A DNA stretch of 64,000 bases from CAWDJT01 sp963828705 (GTDB lineage: Bacteria > Desulfobacterota > Syntrophobacteria > Syntrophobacterales > Syntrophobacteraceae): the NCBI GenBank assembly GCA_963828705.1, contig CAWHGA010000034.1, forward strand, positions 62,001 to 126,000. The letters are read 5' to 3'. The notes beneath the pieces are model-generated. The model saw only the letters and a program-made list of their open reading frames with translations, searched no databases and had not been told where the DNA came from. The position numbers and the translations under genes are program-made. This document shows positions 36,728 through 46,872 of the stretch, piece after piece. Each line of letters starts with the position of its first letter. The first letter of the stretch is position 1.

Positions 36728-39178
36728 TTATAAGGTGCTCATCGGGTCCCGATCGACGTTCAACTGCACCCGCCGCAACAAAGCCGAATCATTGACCTGA
36801 GCGAACAGATCCCGGACAAAGTCCTGCAGGTCCTTGCTGTTCCATGCCTTGACATAGAGCTGCCAGCGGTGGCGGTTTTTGAGTTTTGACAAGGGGGCCG
36901 GGGCCGGTCCCAGCACTGCCAGGGGCTGCTGCTGGGCCACCATGGGGGCGACCAGGTCTTGGCACATGCGAGCCAGTTGGTAGGCGGCCTGGCGGGCAAT
37001 TTCCGGATCGCGGTCGGTTATCAGGAGTTTTGCCATTCGAGTGTACGGTGGGTACTGCAGCCGCCTGCGGGCTTCCAGTTCCAGTCTCGCGAAGTTGAGA
37101 TAATCTCCATCCAGCACGCACTGGATGGACGGATGTCTGGGGTTGTAGCTCTGGATGATGACGTGACCGGGGTCATCGCCGCGACCGGCCCGGCCGGCTA
37201 CTTGCAGCAGCAGTTGAACGGTGGTTTCGCCGGCGCGAAAATCGGCCAGCTGCAAAGAGATGTCGGCGTTGATGACGCCCACCAGCGTCACGTTGGGGAA
37301 ATCGTGCCCCTTGGTGACCATCTGCGTGCCGATAAGCACGTCTAGCTGGTTGCTGCGCATGCGATCCAGGGTCTTCACCAGTTCCCGCGGGTGAGTGATG
37401 GTGTCCCGGTCCATACGGGCCAGGCGAACATCGGGGAGCAAGTCGCGTAGTTCCTGCTCCACCCGTTCGGTGCCGAATCCGTAGAGTAGCAGGCGAGTTT
37501 GATTACAGCGAGGGCAGCGCTCCGGCAGCCGTTGTTCATAGCCGCAGTAATGGCAAATTAGCAGCTCGCGCCGGCGGTGGTAGGTGAGGCTCACGCTGCA
37601 GTGTGGGCAGGGCAGCGCTTCGCCGCAGGTACGGCATAACAGAAAGGTGGCAAATCCGCGACGATTGAGAAACAAGATGGCCTGTTGCCCGCTCCCGATG
37701 GTCTGTTTCAAAGCTGCCTGCAGCCGGGGGGAGACAATCCGGGCTTTGCCCTTTTGCATCCGCATGTCCACAATTTCGATGGTGGGCAGGGGGCGTTCCA
37801 TAACCCGCGAAGGCAGCGAGAGCATCTGGTAACGACCGGCCAGGCCGTGCTGCAGCGACTGCAGGGACGGCGTGGCCGAACCCAGGACAATGGCAATGCC
37901 CAGCAACCGAGCGCGAACCAGCGCCACATCGCGAGCGTGATAACGCAATCGATCTTCCTGTTTGTAGGAAAGATCGTGTTCTTCATCCACGATGATCAGG
38001 CCTAAATTCCGAATGGGCATGAACACCGCGGATCGAGCTCCCAGAACCACCCGGGTTTGGCCGGTGAGGGCCTGGCGCCATTGGTCATAGCGTTCGCCGG
38101 GCGTCAGGGCGCTGTGCCAGATGGCCAGGGCATCTCCCAGGCGGTGGCGAAAAAGCGCTTCCAGTTGGGTGCTAAGGGCGATTTCCGGGACCAGCACCAG
38201 CACGCCCCGTTCCAAACGCAGTGCGTCTTCGATGAGGCGCAGATACACTTCGGTTTTGCCGCTGCCGGTGACCCCATGGATGAGACAAGGATGGAAGGAA
38301 GGCGTCGGTAAAAACGGTGCGACCGCATCGAAGATGGCTTGCTGACCAGCGGTCAGGACGGGTGCCGGGTTATCAGGGATGTTCTGCATACAGCTGGGTC
38401 GGCGCGCCACCTCGATCGCTTCGATTTCGATCAGTCCGGCACGCTGCCATTTGCCCAGCCAGTAATCGGCACCCTTCACCTGTCGCCGGAGCGTCGTCAG
38501 GGGCAAGTTGCCGCCGGTTTGTTCCAACAGGTTTACCAACTCGAGGGCCTTTGGCGATGGCGACTCAGCCAGAGCGAAGCGTTCCCCGCGGCACAGCCGC
38601 ACCATCTTCACCACCTGTGGACGGGCACAGGGATCGGGCCAGAAAAAGAAGCGCTCCAGCCAGTTTTTGTCCAACAGGGATTTGAGTTCGGTCTGGAGCC
38701 CCCGTGGGGAATTCAGCCGTTTCTGAATTTCAGTGAAGCTTAGAGGGGATGAGGTCCTGAGCAACTCCAGCGCTCGGGAAGACGTTTGCGGCGATGATAC
38801 CTCCCTGCCTGCGGCGGTGATGCGGAACAAGCTTTCGGGCTGAAGTTGAATGTTGCCAGGCAGGGTGCTCTGCAGCACTTCGCCCAGAGGGTAGAAGTAG
38901 TAGTCGGCGATCCAGCGGCACAGGGCGATGAGGTCCTCAGAGACGGTGGGGGAATCGTCCACAACTGCCAGAATGTCGCGGAATGTGATCTTCTCTGTCC
39001 CTGGCAGTGGCTGATGCTCAAATCCCACTACCAGCCCGAGGACTTGTCGCCGACCGAGAGGCACCAGCACCCGTTTGCCGATCTGCGCGTGGCAGCGCAA
39101 TTCGGCAGGCACCCGGTAGTGCAGGGTGCGATCCATGGCGGCAAAAACGGCGATTTCGGCCAGAGGTTCAGTTGACAT
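36728..39178 (-). CDS. priA: Primosomal replication-restart helicase PriA
   Basis: 816 residues, full family length. The N-terminal DNA-binding domain is followed by Walker A GVTGSGKTE, the DEEH box (VDEEHDLSYKQ), and the zinc-binding insert with paired cysteines: CRTCGEALPCPHC, CHYCGYEQ and CPRCNQ. Helicase motifs RAGR (QVAGRAGRGD) are present. PriA reloads the replisome at stalled forks. It is alone on its strand, divergent from the HU gene. Confidence 0.95.
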   Translation of the reverse strand: MSTEPLAEIAVFAAMDRTLHYRVPAELRCHAQIGKRVLVPLGRRQVLGLVVGFEHQPLPGTEKITFRDILAVVDDSPTVSEDLIALCRWIADYYFYPLGEVLQSTLPGNIQLQPESLFRITAAGREVSSPQTSSRALELLRTSSPLSFTEIQKRLNSPRGLQTELKSLLDKNWLERFFFWPDPCARPQVVKMVRLCRGERFALAESPSPKALELVNLLEQTGGNLPLTTLRRQVKGADYWLGKWQRAGLIEIEAIEVARRPSCMQNIPDNPAPVLTAGQQAIFDAVAPFLPTPSFHPCLIHGVTGSGKTEVYLRLIEDALRLERGVLVLVPEIALSTQLEALFRHRLGDALAIWHSALTPGERYDQWRQALTGQTRVVLGARSAVFMPIRNLGLIIVDEEHDLSYKQEDRLRYHARDVALVRARLLGIAIVLGSATPSLQSLQHGLAGRYQMLSLPSRVMERPLPTIEIVDMRMQKGKARIVSPRLQAALKQTIGSGQQAILFLNRRGFATFLLCRTCGEALPCPHCSVSLTYHRRRELLICHYCGYEQRLPERCPRCNQTRLLLYGFGTERVEQELRDLLPDVRLARMDRDTITHPRELVKTLDRMRSNQLDVLIGTQMVTKGHDFPNVTLVGVINADISLQLADFRAGETTVQLLLQVAGRAGRGDDPGHVIIQSYNPRHPSIQCVLDGDYLNFARLELEARRRLQYPPYTRMAKLLITDRDPEIARQAAYQLARMCQDLVAPMVAQQQPLAVLGPAPAPLSKLKNRHRWQLYVKAWNSKDLQDFVRDLFAQVNDSALLRRVQLNVDRDPMSTL

Positions 39179-39547
39179 TTTTCTCAGCTTAGGAATCCTG
39201 TTGATGGTAGCGACTAAGCTTACATGAGCCGGTGGAGCGGGTCAAAGGGAACCGCCCCGGGGTTTTGGAAGATCATGATTTTCGTTATATTTTCAATGCT
39301 TATCTGGGGTCGATTGCGGATTTGCCGAGGTCTGAGCTGGTCAATTTGGAAAAAATCCTTATTCCATGCTGTTTTACGGCATTTATTACTTGCCATGGAG
39401 GGGTTGATTAGTATAATTGCGTTACAACATGCGGGTTTTTGGCCATTGGGCCAGGTAATGGGGTGAGGCGCCAGGGTTTTTCGAGGCGGAAGATTGGCTT
39501 GGACGTGTTTGTGAAAGATGGGTAGTTTACCCAGGGAGGAGGCAATC
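39179..39547. other. Intergenic region carrying the HU promoter
   Basis: Between divergent priA and HU. It contains a strong promoter match (39390-39417); the leader to the HU start is about 125 bases. Small frames here are not supported as genes. Confidence 0.5.
39390..39417 (+). promoter_or_regulatory. Sigma70 promoter for the HU gene
   Basis: TTGCCA (39390-39395) and TATAAT (39412-39417) with a 16-base spacer in an AT-rich patch. It is the best sigma70-like promoter in the window and points to the HU gene about 130 bases downstream. Confidence 0.65.
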
Positions 39548-39820
39548 ATGACGAAGGCAGATTTGGTTTCCAAGATTGCGGACGATGCTGGAGTAACCAA
39601 GGCCACAGCAGAAAAGGCACTCAATGGTTTCATGGACGCCGTTATCGCTGCTCTCGCCAAAGGAGACAAGGTGACTTTGGTGGGATTTGGAACTTTCAGT
39701 GTGGTGAAACGTGCCCAGCGTGAAGGACGCAATCCTCGTACCGGTGCAACCCTGGTTATCAAGGCATCGAAGGTGGCGAAGTTCAAGCCGGGCAACAAGA
39801 TGAAAGACGCCGTCAAATAG
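39548..39820 (+). CDS. HU-family DNA-binding protein
   Basis: 90 residues from the ATG at 39548, behind GGGAGGAGG. MTKADLVSKIADDAG and the beta-arm core GFGTFSVVKRAQREGRNP, then NPRTGATLVIKASKV, are typical of HU. It compacts and bends DNA as a dimer. A strong promoter lies upstream and a long hairpin just after. A second HU/IHF relative is encoded about 4.5 kb away. Confidence 0.95.
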   Translation: MTKADLVSKIADDAGVTKATAEKALNGFMDAVIAALAKGDKVTLVGFGTFSVVKRAQREGRNPRTGATLVIKASKVAKFKPGNKMKDAVK

Positions 39821-39838
39821 TTGGAAAGTCTTTTCATT

Positions 39839-39880
39839 CCATGGTGGTTCCGGTTGTCACCACGACCGGAATCACCATGG
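39839..39880 (+). terminator. Long hairpin after the HU gene
   Basis: CCATGGTG...TTCCGGT pairs with ACCGGAA...CACCATGG, with one mismatch position and a short loop, about 19 bases after the HU stop. No immediate T-run, so it may be a stabilising hairpin or a Rho-assisted stop. Confidence 0.6.
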
Positions 39881-40095
39881 ACCGTATTACCTTCTCTTCC
39901 ATCACCTCGTATTTTAGCTCTGCATCGAGTAGATTCATAACCTACACAGGCGAAAGCCTCTTCTTTGGACAGCCTTGAAGCGGTGTTCGATCAGTGGTAT
40001 TGTTGCTGGACGGTTGGTCCGTTCGGACCCAGTCTTCGCCGATTTTGGGAGGCGCCTGCTTTTCGTGAGGGGGGAGTTTCTCATGCTAATCCGCG

Positions 40096-40860
40096 ATGAG
40101 CTTCAAATTGTCGCCAATGAATCCTGAACTCGCCATCATCTCACCTCAAAAGGGTAAACGGGACCCCGACTTACCGCCCTGCGGGATCCTGGTTTTCACC
40201 CCCCTGGATTTGGATTTCACGGTCAATCTCCTGAAACATCACGAAGGTCGATTGCTGAAGATCTATCTCACCGATCTCCACGCTGGTATCTATGGCAACA
40301 TCCGCATGGTAATCGCAGGCCCCATGCTCGGCGCCCCCCAGGCAGTGCTGGTGCTGGAGAAAATGATCGCACTCGGGGTCCGGCGAGTGCTGGCATTGGG
40401 CTGGTGCGGCTCCCTGCAGCCCGGTGTGCACATCGGGGACGTGGTCATTGCTGATGGCGCGGTGAGCGAGGAAGGCACATCCCGGCATTATCCCATCACC
40501 GTTGACCGGCCAGGACCGACGCCGCATTTGGTCCAGCATCTGAAGAACGTGCTCGCAATGAAACAGTGCACTTTTCACCAGGGCCAGGTGTGGAGCACGG
40601 ACGCACCCTACCGTGAAACCGTCGGCAAAGTCCTCGATTACCAGAAACGAGGGATTTTGGCCGTGGACATGGAAGTCGCGGCCTTGTTCACGGTGGCCCA
40701 TTTTCGTGGTATCGAACTGGCTGCCGGTTTGGCGGTGTCTGACGAATTGCACGATCTTTCCTGGCGTCACGGATTTCGAGAACCGCGTTTCAAGCAAGCT
40801 CGTGAAATGCTTTGTCAAACCGTCCTAGAGGCGCTTTCTCAGGCTTCTTCTGGAAGTTGA
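40096..40860 (+). CDS. Nucleoside phosphorylase / nucleosidase-family protein
   Basis: 254 residues of the PNP_UDP_1 fold: PCGILVFTPLDLD at the start, IAGPMLGAPQAVLVLEKMIALGVRRVLALGWCGSL (given here in two parts: MLGAPQAVLVLEKM; RRVLALGWCGSL), then HIGDVVIADGAV and the late AVDMEVAALFTVAHFRG with the ribose-binding Met-Glu. It cleaves or phosphorylyses a purine nucleoside or MTA/SAH; which one is uncertain, although the ME motif is of the purine/uridine phosphorylase type. An alternative start lies at the eighth codon. It is followed by ligA, on the same strand. Confidence 0.8.
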   Translation: MSFKLSPMNPELAIISPQKGKRDPDLPPCGILVFTPLDLDFTVNLLKHHEGRLLKIYLTDLHAGIYGNIRMVIAGPMLGAPQAVLVLEKMIALGVRRVLALGWCGSLQPGVHIGDVVIADGAVSEEGTSRHYPITVDRPGPTPHLVQHLKNVLAMKQCTFHQGQVWSTDAPYRETVGKVLDYQKRGILAVDMEVAALFTVAHFRGIELAAGLAVSDELHDLSWRHGFREPRFKQAREMLCQTVLEALSQASSGS

Positions 40861-40946
40861 AAGGCGTCGCCGGAAGCTGTGGCGGTTTCCGGTACCAGCG
40901 GGTGTTCCTGCCAGCGCAAGGACTTCTACCAACTCAGAGGAACTCC

Positions 40947-42986
40947 ATGGGTAGCATGCAGGGCGCACAATCCAGGTTGGAAGAGCTGCGGCGACAGATC
41001 CGTTATCACAACTACCGGTACTACGCTCTTGATGATCCGATCATCAGCGATGCCGATTATGACCAGTTGTTGCGGGAGTTGCAGGATCTTGAAAGGGTTC
41101 ATCCGGAATGGGTCACGGCCGATTCCCCTACGCAACGGGTGGGTTTTGCACCCCTGGAGAAGTTTCTTCCGTTTCGCCATGCAATCCCCATGTTGAGCCT
41201 GGAAAACGCCATGAATGAAGGCGATGTGCTGGATTTTGACCGACGGGTTAAGAAGCTTCTGGAATTGGGTGCGGAAATCGAATACGTGGCCGAACCTAAG
41301 ATGGATGGCCTGGCGGTGGAGGCCCTGTACGAAGACGGCCGCCTGATTGCTGCGGGGACTCGTGGAGATGGCTTCGTGGGTGAGGACGTGACGCTCAATG
41401 TCAAGACTATTCGCGCTATCCCCTGGGAGTTCTTAGCCGCCGGCGATGGACCAGTGCCGCCAGGGCGTCTGGCGGTACGTGGTGAAGTCTATATGGACCG
41501 GCGGGATTTCCGTGCTCTGAACCAGGGGCGCGAAATCAGCGGCGAACCGGTGTTTGCTAATCCGCGCAATGCTGCGGCCGGGTCATTGCGCCAACTGGAT
41601 TCGTCTATTACAGCCGGGAGACCTTTAAAAGCCTACTTCTACGGCGTGGGCGAGGTGGCCGGAATGACTTTCACCAGTCATTGGGAGATCCTTGAATCCC
41701 TGCGCCATTGGGGCCTTCCGGTAAATCCGCACTGCCGGCTCTGCCCGGGTATCCATGAGACCCTGAGGTTCTACCGAGACATGGAAGCCAGCCGTGATGA
41801 ATTGCCCTATGAAGCCGATGGAGTGGTGATCAAGGTGAACGCCTTGCGGTCGCAGTCGGCACTCGGCGAGAAATCCCGCAGTCCGCGGTGGGCGGTTGCC
41901 TATAAATTCGCTCCCCATCAGGTGGAAACCCAAGTACTGGGCATCGAGGTGCAGGTGGGGCGTACCGGTGTTCTCACCCCGGTTGCTCTGTTGCAGCCGG
42001 TGGCGGTGGGCGGGGTGACGGTGAAACGAGCAACGCTGCACAATCAGGATGAAATTGACCGCAAGGATATCCGGGTGGGGGATGTGGTGGTGATTCAGCG
42101 CGCCGGGGATGTGATCCCGGAAGTGGTGGAGGTGGTCAAATCCAGGAGACCTGACGGCACCATTCCGTTTCAGATGGTTTCCATCTGTCCTGCCTGCCGT
42201 GGAGAAGTGGTACGTCTTCCCGATGAGGCGGTTTACCGGTGTTTGAATCTGAGCTGTCCGGCCCAGATCAAGGCCGCCATTGCGCATTTTGCCGACCGCG
42301 ATGGTATGGACATTGAGGGGTTGGGGGAGAAGGTGGTGGCCATGTTGGTCGATCACGATTTGATCCGGTCTCCTGCTGATCTCTATTTCCTGCAGGGAGA
42401 CGATCTCAAGACGCTGCCTGGGTTTGCCGAGAAATCCGCGCAGAACCTGATAGCGGCGCTGGAACGCAGCAAACAGCGGCCTCTAGCAGCTGCTCTGCAA
42501 GCATTGGGAATCCAGCACGTGGGCAGCCATTTGGCGCAGGTCCTGGCAGATCATTTCGGTTCATTGGCGGCTTTGCAGGAGGCATCCGTAGACGAGTTGC
42601 AGCACATTCCCGGGGTCGGCGAGAAGGTCGCTGCCAGCATCACAAAGTATTTTGCAAATCCGGCGAATCGTGCCATGATCGATGCATTGCGACGCGGAGG
42701 GGTGCTGTTTCGAGAAACAGTACCGGCCGCGGCCGTCAAAGATCCGTTTTGGGACGGTAAGAGCGTAGTCTTCACGGGTAGCTTGAATTCCATGACTCGC
42801 CAGGATGCGGCCGATCTGGTTGTCGCAAGAGGCGCGCGGGTTTCCGGTTCGGTCAGCAAGAAAACCGACTATGTGGTAGTGGGTGAGGACCCAGGATCCA
42901 AGTTGGATAAGGCGCGGTCTCTGGGAGTAACCATCCTGACGGAACAGGACCTGCTCCTCCGGCTGGCCGTTTCCGTCGATATGTGA
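40947..42986 (+). CDS. ligA: NAD-dependent DNA ligase LigA
   Basis: 679 residues from the ATG at 40947, preceded by AGAGGA. The adenylated lysine is K118 in EPKMDGLAVEAL. Downstream are the OB fold, a Cys4 zinc finger (CPACRGEV and CLNLSCPAQ), helix-hairpin-helix repeats (LPGFAEKSAQNL, IPGVGEKVAASI) and a C-terminal BRCT domain (VVFTGSLNSMTRQDA). It seals nicks in replication and repair. Full length and intact. Confidence 0.96.
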   Translation: MGSMQGAQSRLEELRRQIRYHNYRYYALDDPIISDADYDQLLRELQDLERVHPEWVTADSPTQRVGFAPLEKFLPFRHAIPMLSLENAMNEGDVLDFDRRVKKLLELGAEIEYVAEPKMDGLAVEALYEDGRLIAAGTRGDGFVGEDVTLNVKTIRAIPWEFLAAGDGPVPPGRLAVRGEVYMDRRDFRALNQGREISGEPVFANPRNAAAGSLRQLDSSITAGRPLKAYFYGVGEVAGMTFTSHWEILESLRHWGLPVNPHCRLCPGIHETLRFYRDMEASRDELPYEADGVVIKVNALRSQSALGEKSRSPRWAVAYKFAPHQVETQVLGIEVQVGRTGVLTPVALLQPVAVGGVTVKRATLHNQDEIDRKDIRVGDVVVIQRAGDVIPEVVEVVKSRRPDGTIPFQMVSICPACRGEVVRLPDEAVYRCLNLSCPAQIKAAIAHFADRDGMDIEGLGEKVVAMLVDHDLIRSPADLYFLQGDDLKTLPGFAEKSAQNLIAALERSKQRPLAAALQALGIQHVGSHLAQVLADHFGSLAALQEASVDELQHIPGVGEKVAASITKYFANPANRAMIDALRRGGVLFRETVPAAAVKDPFWDGKSVVFTGSLNSMTRQDAADLVVARGARVSGSVSKKTDYVVVGEDPGSKLDKARSLGVTILTEQDLLLRLAVSVDM

Positions 42987-43203
42987 GCCGGCTTGGCGCG
43001 AGCCTCCTGCAGCTTATCTTCTGAAGCTTGCCGCAGTTGGTTCTGGCCCAGGTTGGGGATGGATAATCCGCAAGCGGAGAGCAACTTCCCCCACCAGCCC
43101 AGGGAGGCGGTGGCAAAACGGTGCACCGCCTGGCGTTGAATCCGCTGAGCTATTTCGTTCCATTGCCGTCCTGGCGAGGGGCGGGGAGTGCAACGAGGGA
43201 CGG

Positions 43204-43491
43204 ATGGAGAACAAACGTGTGCGGTTGTTGATCAGTGGGCGAGTACAGGGGGTGTTTTTCCGAGCCTGCACCCGGGGTGCGGCTATTCAGGAAGGCGTGA
43301 CTGGGTGGGTGCGGAACCTTGCGGACGGGCGGGTTGAGGCGCTCTTTGAGGGTAGCGCCGAGCGAGTGGACCGGGTGATCGCCTGGTGCCAACAGGGGAG
43401 CCCTGGAAGCCGGGTGGACCAGGTCGATGTGCAGTACCAGCCATACCAGGGTGAGTTTTCGTCCTTCGAGATTCGTTATCGAGAACGCTGA
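43204..43491 (+). CDS. acyP: Acylphosphatase
   Basis: 95 residues. The active-site loop GRVQGVFFRACTRGAA contains the catalytic Arg, and GWVRNLADGRVEALFEG carries the conserved Asn. It hydrolyses acyl phosphates such as acetyl phosphate or carbamoyl phosphate. It stands about 215 bases after ligA; the gap holds no gene that I can see. Confidence 0.92.
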   Translation: MENKRVRLLISGRVQGVFFRACTRGAAIQEGVTGWVRNLADGRVEALFEGSAERVDRVIAWCQQGSPGSRVDQVDVQYQPYQGEFSSFEIRYRER

Positions 43492-43681
43492 AGGGTTGCA
43501 CCAGGGTTGGCTCGATGCTCTTGCGGTTGTGGGCAGTGAGTTCACCAAAGGAAGGGGCACTGCCTGGCTCAAGACAGCGTAATCGCTTCATTGGATCCGG
43601 CAGGGTATAGAGGTCGGCGACAGGGTACCTGATCATGTTGGGCGACCCAATCGCGTTCAGGGTGGAAAGGAAGGCGCCGGT

Positions 43682-44005
43682 ATGTTTGAGAAGGCCAAGA
43701 AATTCTTGCTGGAATATGATTTGGTAAAAATCCAGGAAGCAGTTCGTAACCTGGACTGGGGCAAAGTTTTGTCCACCCCGGAGGTCTGGTTTGTGGCGGT
43801 GCCGGTGTTGGGTTACATGGTCTGGAAGCGCAAGTTCCGGATGATGCTCTTTATGGCCTCTATGGTGGTATTCGTGGTCATGTTACCGCACGTGATGCCG
43901 GCGGGCAATGAAGCCGTACCATTTGAAAAGCTCATCCTTTTTCTCGGGGTAACTCTGGCGCTGGTCCTCGTGAACCTGTATTTCCTCTTTGTCCGTCGAG
44001 AGTGA
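43682..44005 (+). CDS. Small two/three-helix membrane protein, unknown
   Basis: 107 residues with an amphipathic N-terminus and hydrophobic segments VWFVAVPVLGYMVW, FRMMLFMASMVVFVVMLPHV and LILFLGVTLALVLVNLYFLF. GGAAGG with 8-base spacing precedes the ATG. I do not recognise the family. It converges with the IHF-like gene. Confidence 0.7.
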   Translation: MFEKAKKFLLEYDLVKIQEAVRNLDWGKVLSTPEVWFVAVPVLGYMVWKRKFRMMLFMASMVVFVVMLPHVMPAGNEAVPFEKLILFLGVTLALVLVNLYFLFVRRE

Positions 44006-44073
44006 CGCGCCCAGCAGCCGCAATTCGCCCGCACATCAGGCCGCTAACGAAGAACGGAGTGACAAAGGTTGGA

Positions 44074-44355
44074 TCAGCGTTTGTCGTCTACTCGTTCCTT
44101 GAGTTCTTTGCCCACCTTGAAGAAAGGCAGTCTCTTCGCCTTCACTTCAATGATTTCTCCGGTCTTGGGATTGCGCCCCTTGTAGCCATCATAGATCTTT
44201 ACCTTGAAGCTGCCGAACCCGCGGATTTCCACACGGTCGGTCTTTTCCAGGGCCTTTTCCATGCTTTCGAAGGTGATGTTGACCGCCTGTTCGGCAGCCT
44301 TCAGGGTGATTCCTTCGGTCTTTGCCAGCGTTTCGATCAATTGACTCTTCGTCAT
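44074..44355 (-). CDS. HU/IHF-family DNA-binding protein (IHF-beta-like)
   Basis: 93 residues from the ATG at 44355, preceded by AAGGAG. MTKSQLIETLAKTEG and the arm RGFGSFKVKIYDGYKGRNP, then GEIIEVKAKRLPFFKVGKEL, fit IHF beta or HU. Lys-rich ends support nucleic-acid binding. It follows serS on the same strand by about 20 bases. Confidence 0.88.
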   Translation of the reverse strand: MTKSQLIETLAKTEGITLKAAEQAVNITFESMEKALEKTDRVEIRGFGSFKVKIYDGYKGRNPKTGEIIEVKAKRLPFFKVGKELKERVDDKR

Positions 44356-44378
44356 CAGGCAAGCTCCTTCAGTGGCGG

Positions 44379-45673
44379 TTATTGTTGGCCACCCAAACGT
44401 GGCAAAATGCATTCAGCCTGGTGCAGATAGGGACGCAATACTTCCGGTATCACCACGGTGCCGTCTGCCTGTTGGTAGTTCTCCAGGATAGCCAGCAAGG
44501 TTCGACCCACGGCCAGCCCTGAACCGTTCAAGGTGTGGACGAATTCTGTTCGATTCTGCCCTTTGCGCCGGAAACGAATGTTGGCGCGTCTTGCCTGAAA
44601 ATCCTCAAAATTGCTGCAGGATGATATTTCCCGATAGGTATTTTGGCCGGGCAACCAGACTTCGATGTCGTAGGTCTTGGCGGAAGAAAACCCTAGGTCC
44701 CCGGTGCACAGAGTCACCACTCGATAGTGCAAATTGAGCCCCTGCAGGATGGCTTCGGCACAGGCCAGCAGGGTTTCCAGCTCATCGTAGGAGGTTTCCG
44801 GAGTCACCATCTTGACCAGTTCCACCTTGTTGAACTGGTGCTGACGGATCAGCCCGCGGGTGTCCTTGCCGTAGGAACCCGCTTCCGAACGGAAACACGG
44901 GGTGTAGGCGGTGTAATACTTGGGTAGGTGTGCTTCCTCCAGGGTCTCGTTCATGTGGATGTTGGTCACCGGAACCTCAGCCGTGGGTACCAGGTAGTAA
45001 TCAAAACCATCCAGCTTGAACAGATCTTCCTTGAATTTGGGAAGCTGGCCGGTGCCCATCAGGCTAGCACTGTTCACCATAAATGGGGGGAGAACTTCGG
45101 TGTAGCCGTGCTGTCCCGTGTGCGTGTCCAGCATGAAAGTGATCAGGGCACGTTCCAAAGCGGCCCCCATCCCCCAATAGAGGACGAAGCGTGCCCCGGT
45201 CATGCGGGCCGCCCGTTCAAAGTCCAAAATACCCAAGATCTTCCCCGACCTCCCAATGCGGCTTTGGATCAAAGGCGAATTCAGGGGCCTTGCCCCAGGT
45301 CTTGACCACCGGGTTGTCGTGTTCATCGGTCCCAACAGGAACACTCTCATGGGGCATGTTGGGGATAGTGGAGCAAGATCTCCCGAAATTCCTGTTCGAT
45401 GTCGGCCAGATCCTGATCGAGTTCTTTGATTTGCTGAGACACCGCTCGCATCTCATCGATCCGCTGAGATGCGTCCTGCTTTTCCCGCTTCAGTTGGGAG
45501 ATTTCCTCGGAAGCCACATTCCGACGGTATTTCAGCTGCTCAACTTGGCGAAGAACCTGCCGGCGCTTATCATCCAGCACCTCGAAACCGCTCAGATCAG
45601 TATCGATGCGTCGGTTGCGCAACATCTGCTGCACCAGGTCGAAATTCTCGCGCACGAACTTGAGATCAAGCAT
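44379..45673 (-). CDS. serS: Seryl-tRNA synthetase (two frameshifts)
   Basis: About 430 residues when two breaks are closed, near 45364 and 45231 (HYPN becomes PHESVPVG, and GEDLG becomes ILDFERAARM). The start is the ATG at 45673 (MLDLKFVRENFD), giving the N-terminal coiled-coil arm. The class II core reads GYTEVLPPFMVN (motif 1), CFRSEAGSYGKDT with motif 2, and the C-terminal GSGLAVGRTLLAILEN as motif 3. It charges tRNA-Ser. Both shifts look like single surplus bases, so the gene is probably intact in the cell. Confidence 0.93.
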
Positions 45674-45989
45674 GCCATCCATTCCTTATCAACCGGGATG
45701 CATAAAGCCGGCCAGGAAGATCTTAAGCTCCGAACTAGCCAGACGATCCGTCGAAAATTAGCACTGGCCTCGGACTGTTTGTCAATTCGTTTGTGACTTC
45801 AACAAGTTGGATGCGAACTATAGTCATCTAAGGATGAGACGTTGCGTTCTTCTCCCGGGATTGCTCGAGCGATAGACCTTCCTGGATGCCTGCCTTCGCA
45901 ACAATGACGACCAAATCAGTTGGTCCAGCTGCGTCATGCGCGCGAAGGCGGGCATCCAGGAAGACGCTGAAAGAACAAGGATTCAATCC
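45674..45989. other. Intergenic region containing a repeat copy
   Basis: Separates serS from the zinc-ribbon gene. It holds a copy of the dispersed palindromic repeat at about 45882-45959; nothing else is recognisable. Confidence 0.5.
45882..45959. repeat. Rearranged copy of the dispersed palindromic repeat
   Basis: CTGGATGCCTGCCTTCGC...AATGACGA is followed by TGCGTCATGCGCGCGAAGGC and GGGCATCCAG. The same building blocks as the 63.5-kb copy occur, in inverted order around a short spacer, giving a long inverted repeat. Confidence 0.7.
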
Positions 45990-46793
45990 CTAACGACTGT
46001 TGTCGACTTCGGAACCGACCACTTCGACACTGTAGTCGCCAAGCTGATTCAGGCCCGGCAGGTTGTGAAAAACCACCTGAAAAGCGACTTTGGCTTTCGA
46101 AGCGATGTGAACATTCATCAGATCTTTGCCCTCGCGGTTCATCATCCGGTTCTGAAGTTCGGCCACGGTCTGTTTGCTGAGTTGTTCACGACTCATGACA
46201 TTGCCACAGTAGGCCTTCTGATTCTGAGTAGACCTTGCTGTCAATGGTGTAGAGTTTGCCTTCCACCAGGATGAAACTCACCGGAGAAGGGGAGTCGTTA
46301 CGAACCTCCCCCTCCACCACGAAGATCTGGCCAAGGTGATCGTTCTCCAGAAAATAGGCCTGCATGGATTCCAGGATGGTCACGGCCGCCTTTTCGGTCT
46401 TATGCGGCAGGGCCTTCTTGGTGTCCCCGGGCTCGCAACCGGCTGCGAGGAGGACTTGGACGAGCTGGCAACCAGCCAGTAGATTCCGGCGCCAACGCTG
46501 ACCACAACCAGCAATCCCAAGAGCAGCAGAAGTCGAGCCAGGCTCAGCTTCTTGGCTGGCAGGGTTGGAACCGGTGCCTGGGAAGGGATGAAATGTGGAG
46601 GCCTGGCCTTCGCAGGGATTTCGCTGTCCGGGAGTTCCGGTTCCAGGATCACCTGGTCGATGGCCAGGTGATCTTCTCGTGAAACAAAAAAAACGTGTTT
46701 GCACTGTGAACAGCGGACCTTGCTGCTGAGCCCTTTAATAAGTCGAGGGTCAAGTTGGAATTTGGTCTTGCAGGATTCACAGGTGATGATCAT
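45990..46793 (-). CDS. MJ0042-type zinc-ribbon membrane protein with DUF3426-like C-terminus (two frameshifts)
   Basis: About 265 residues. The N-terminus is a zinc ribbon (CESCKTKFQL then CSQCKHVFFV), followed by a linker and a membrane helix (LLLLLGLLVVVSVGAGIYW). The C-terminal domain is of DUF3426 type (LGQIFVVEGEVRNDSPSPVS, later VHIASKAKVAFQVVFHNLP). The frame breaks near 46425-46430 (a CCCC run) and near 46225. It would be an inner-membrane protein with a cytoplasmic zinc ribbon; function is unknown. Confidence 0.75.
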
Positions 46794-46872
46794 GGTGGGT
46801 TTTCCTCAGGTCATGCGACCAGGTTGACCGGATACTGAGCCGCATCAGTAGCTTTCCGCAGGGCTCCAGCTG

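Noticed and set aside
39220..39837. A 205-codon minus-strand frame across the HU gene
   Set aside because: Antisense to an unmistakable HU gene and to its promoter; no protein features.
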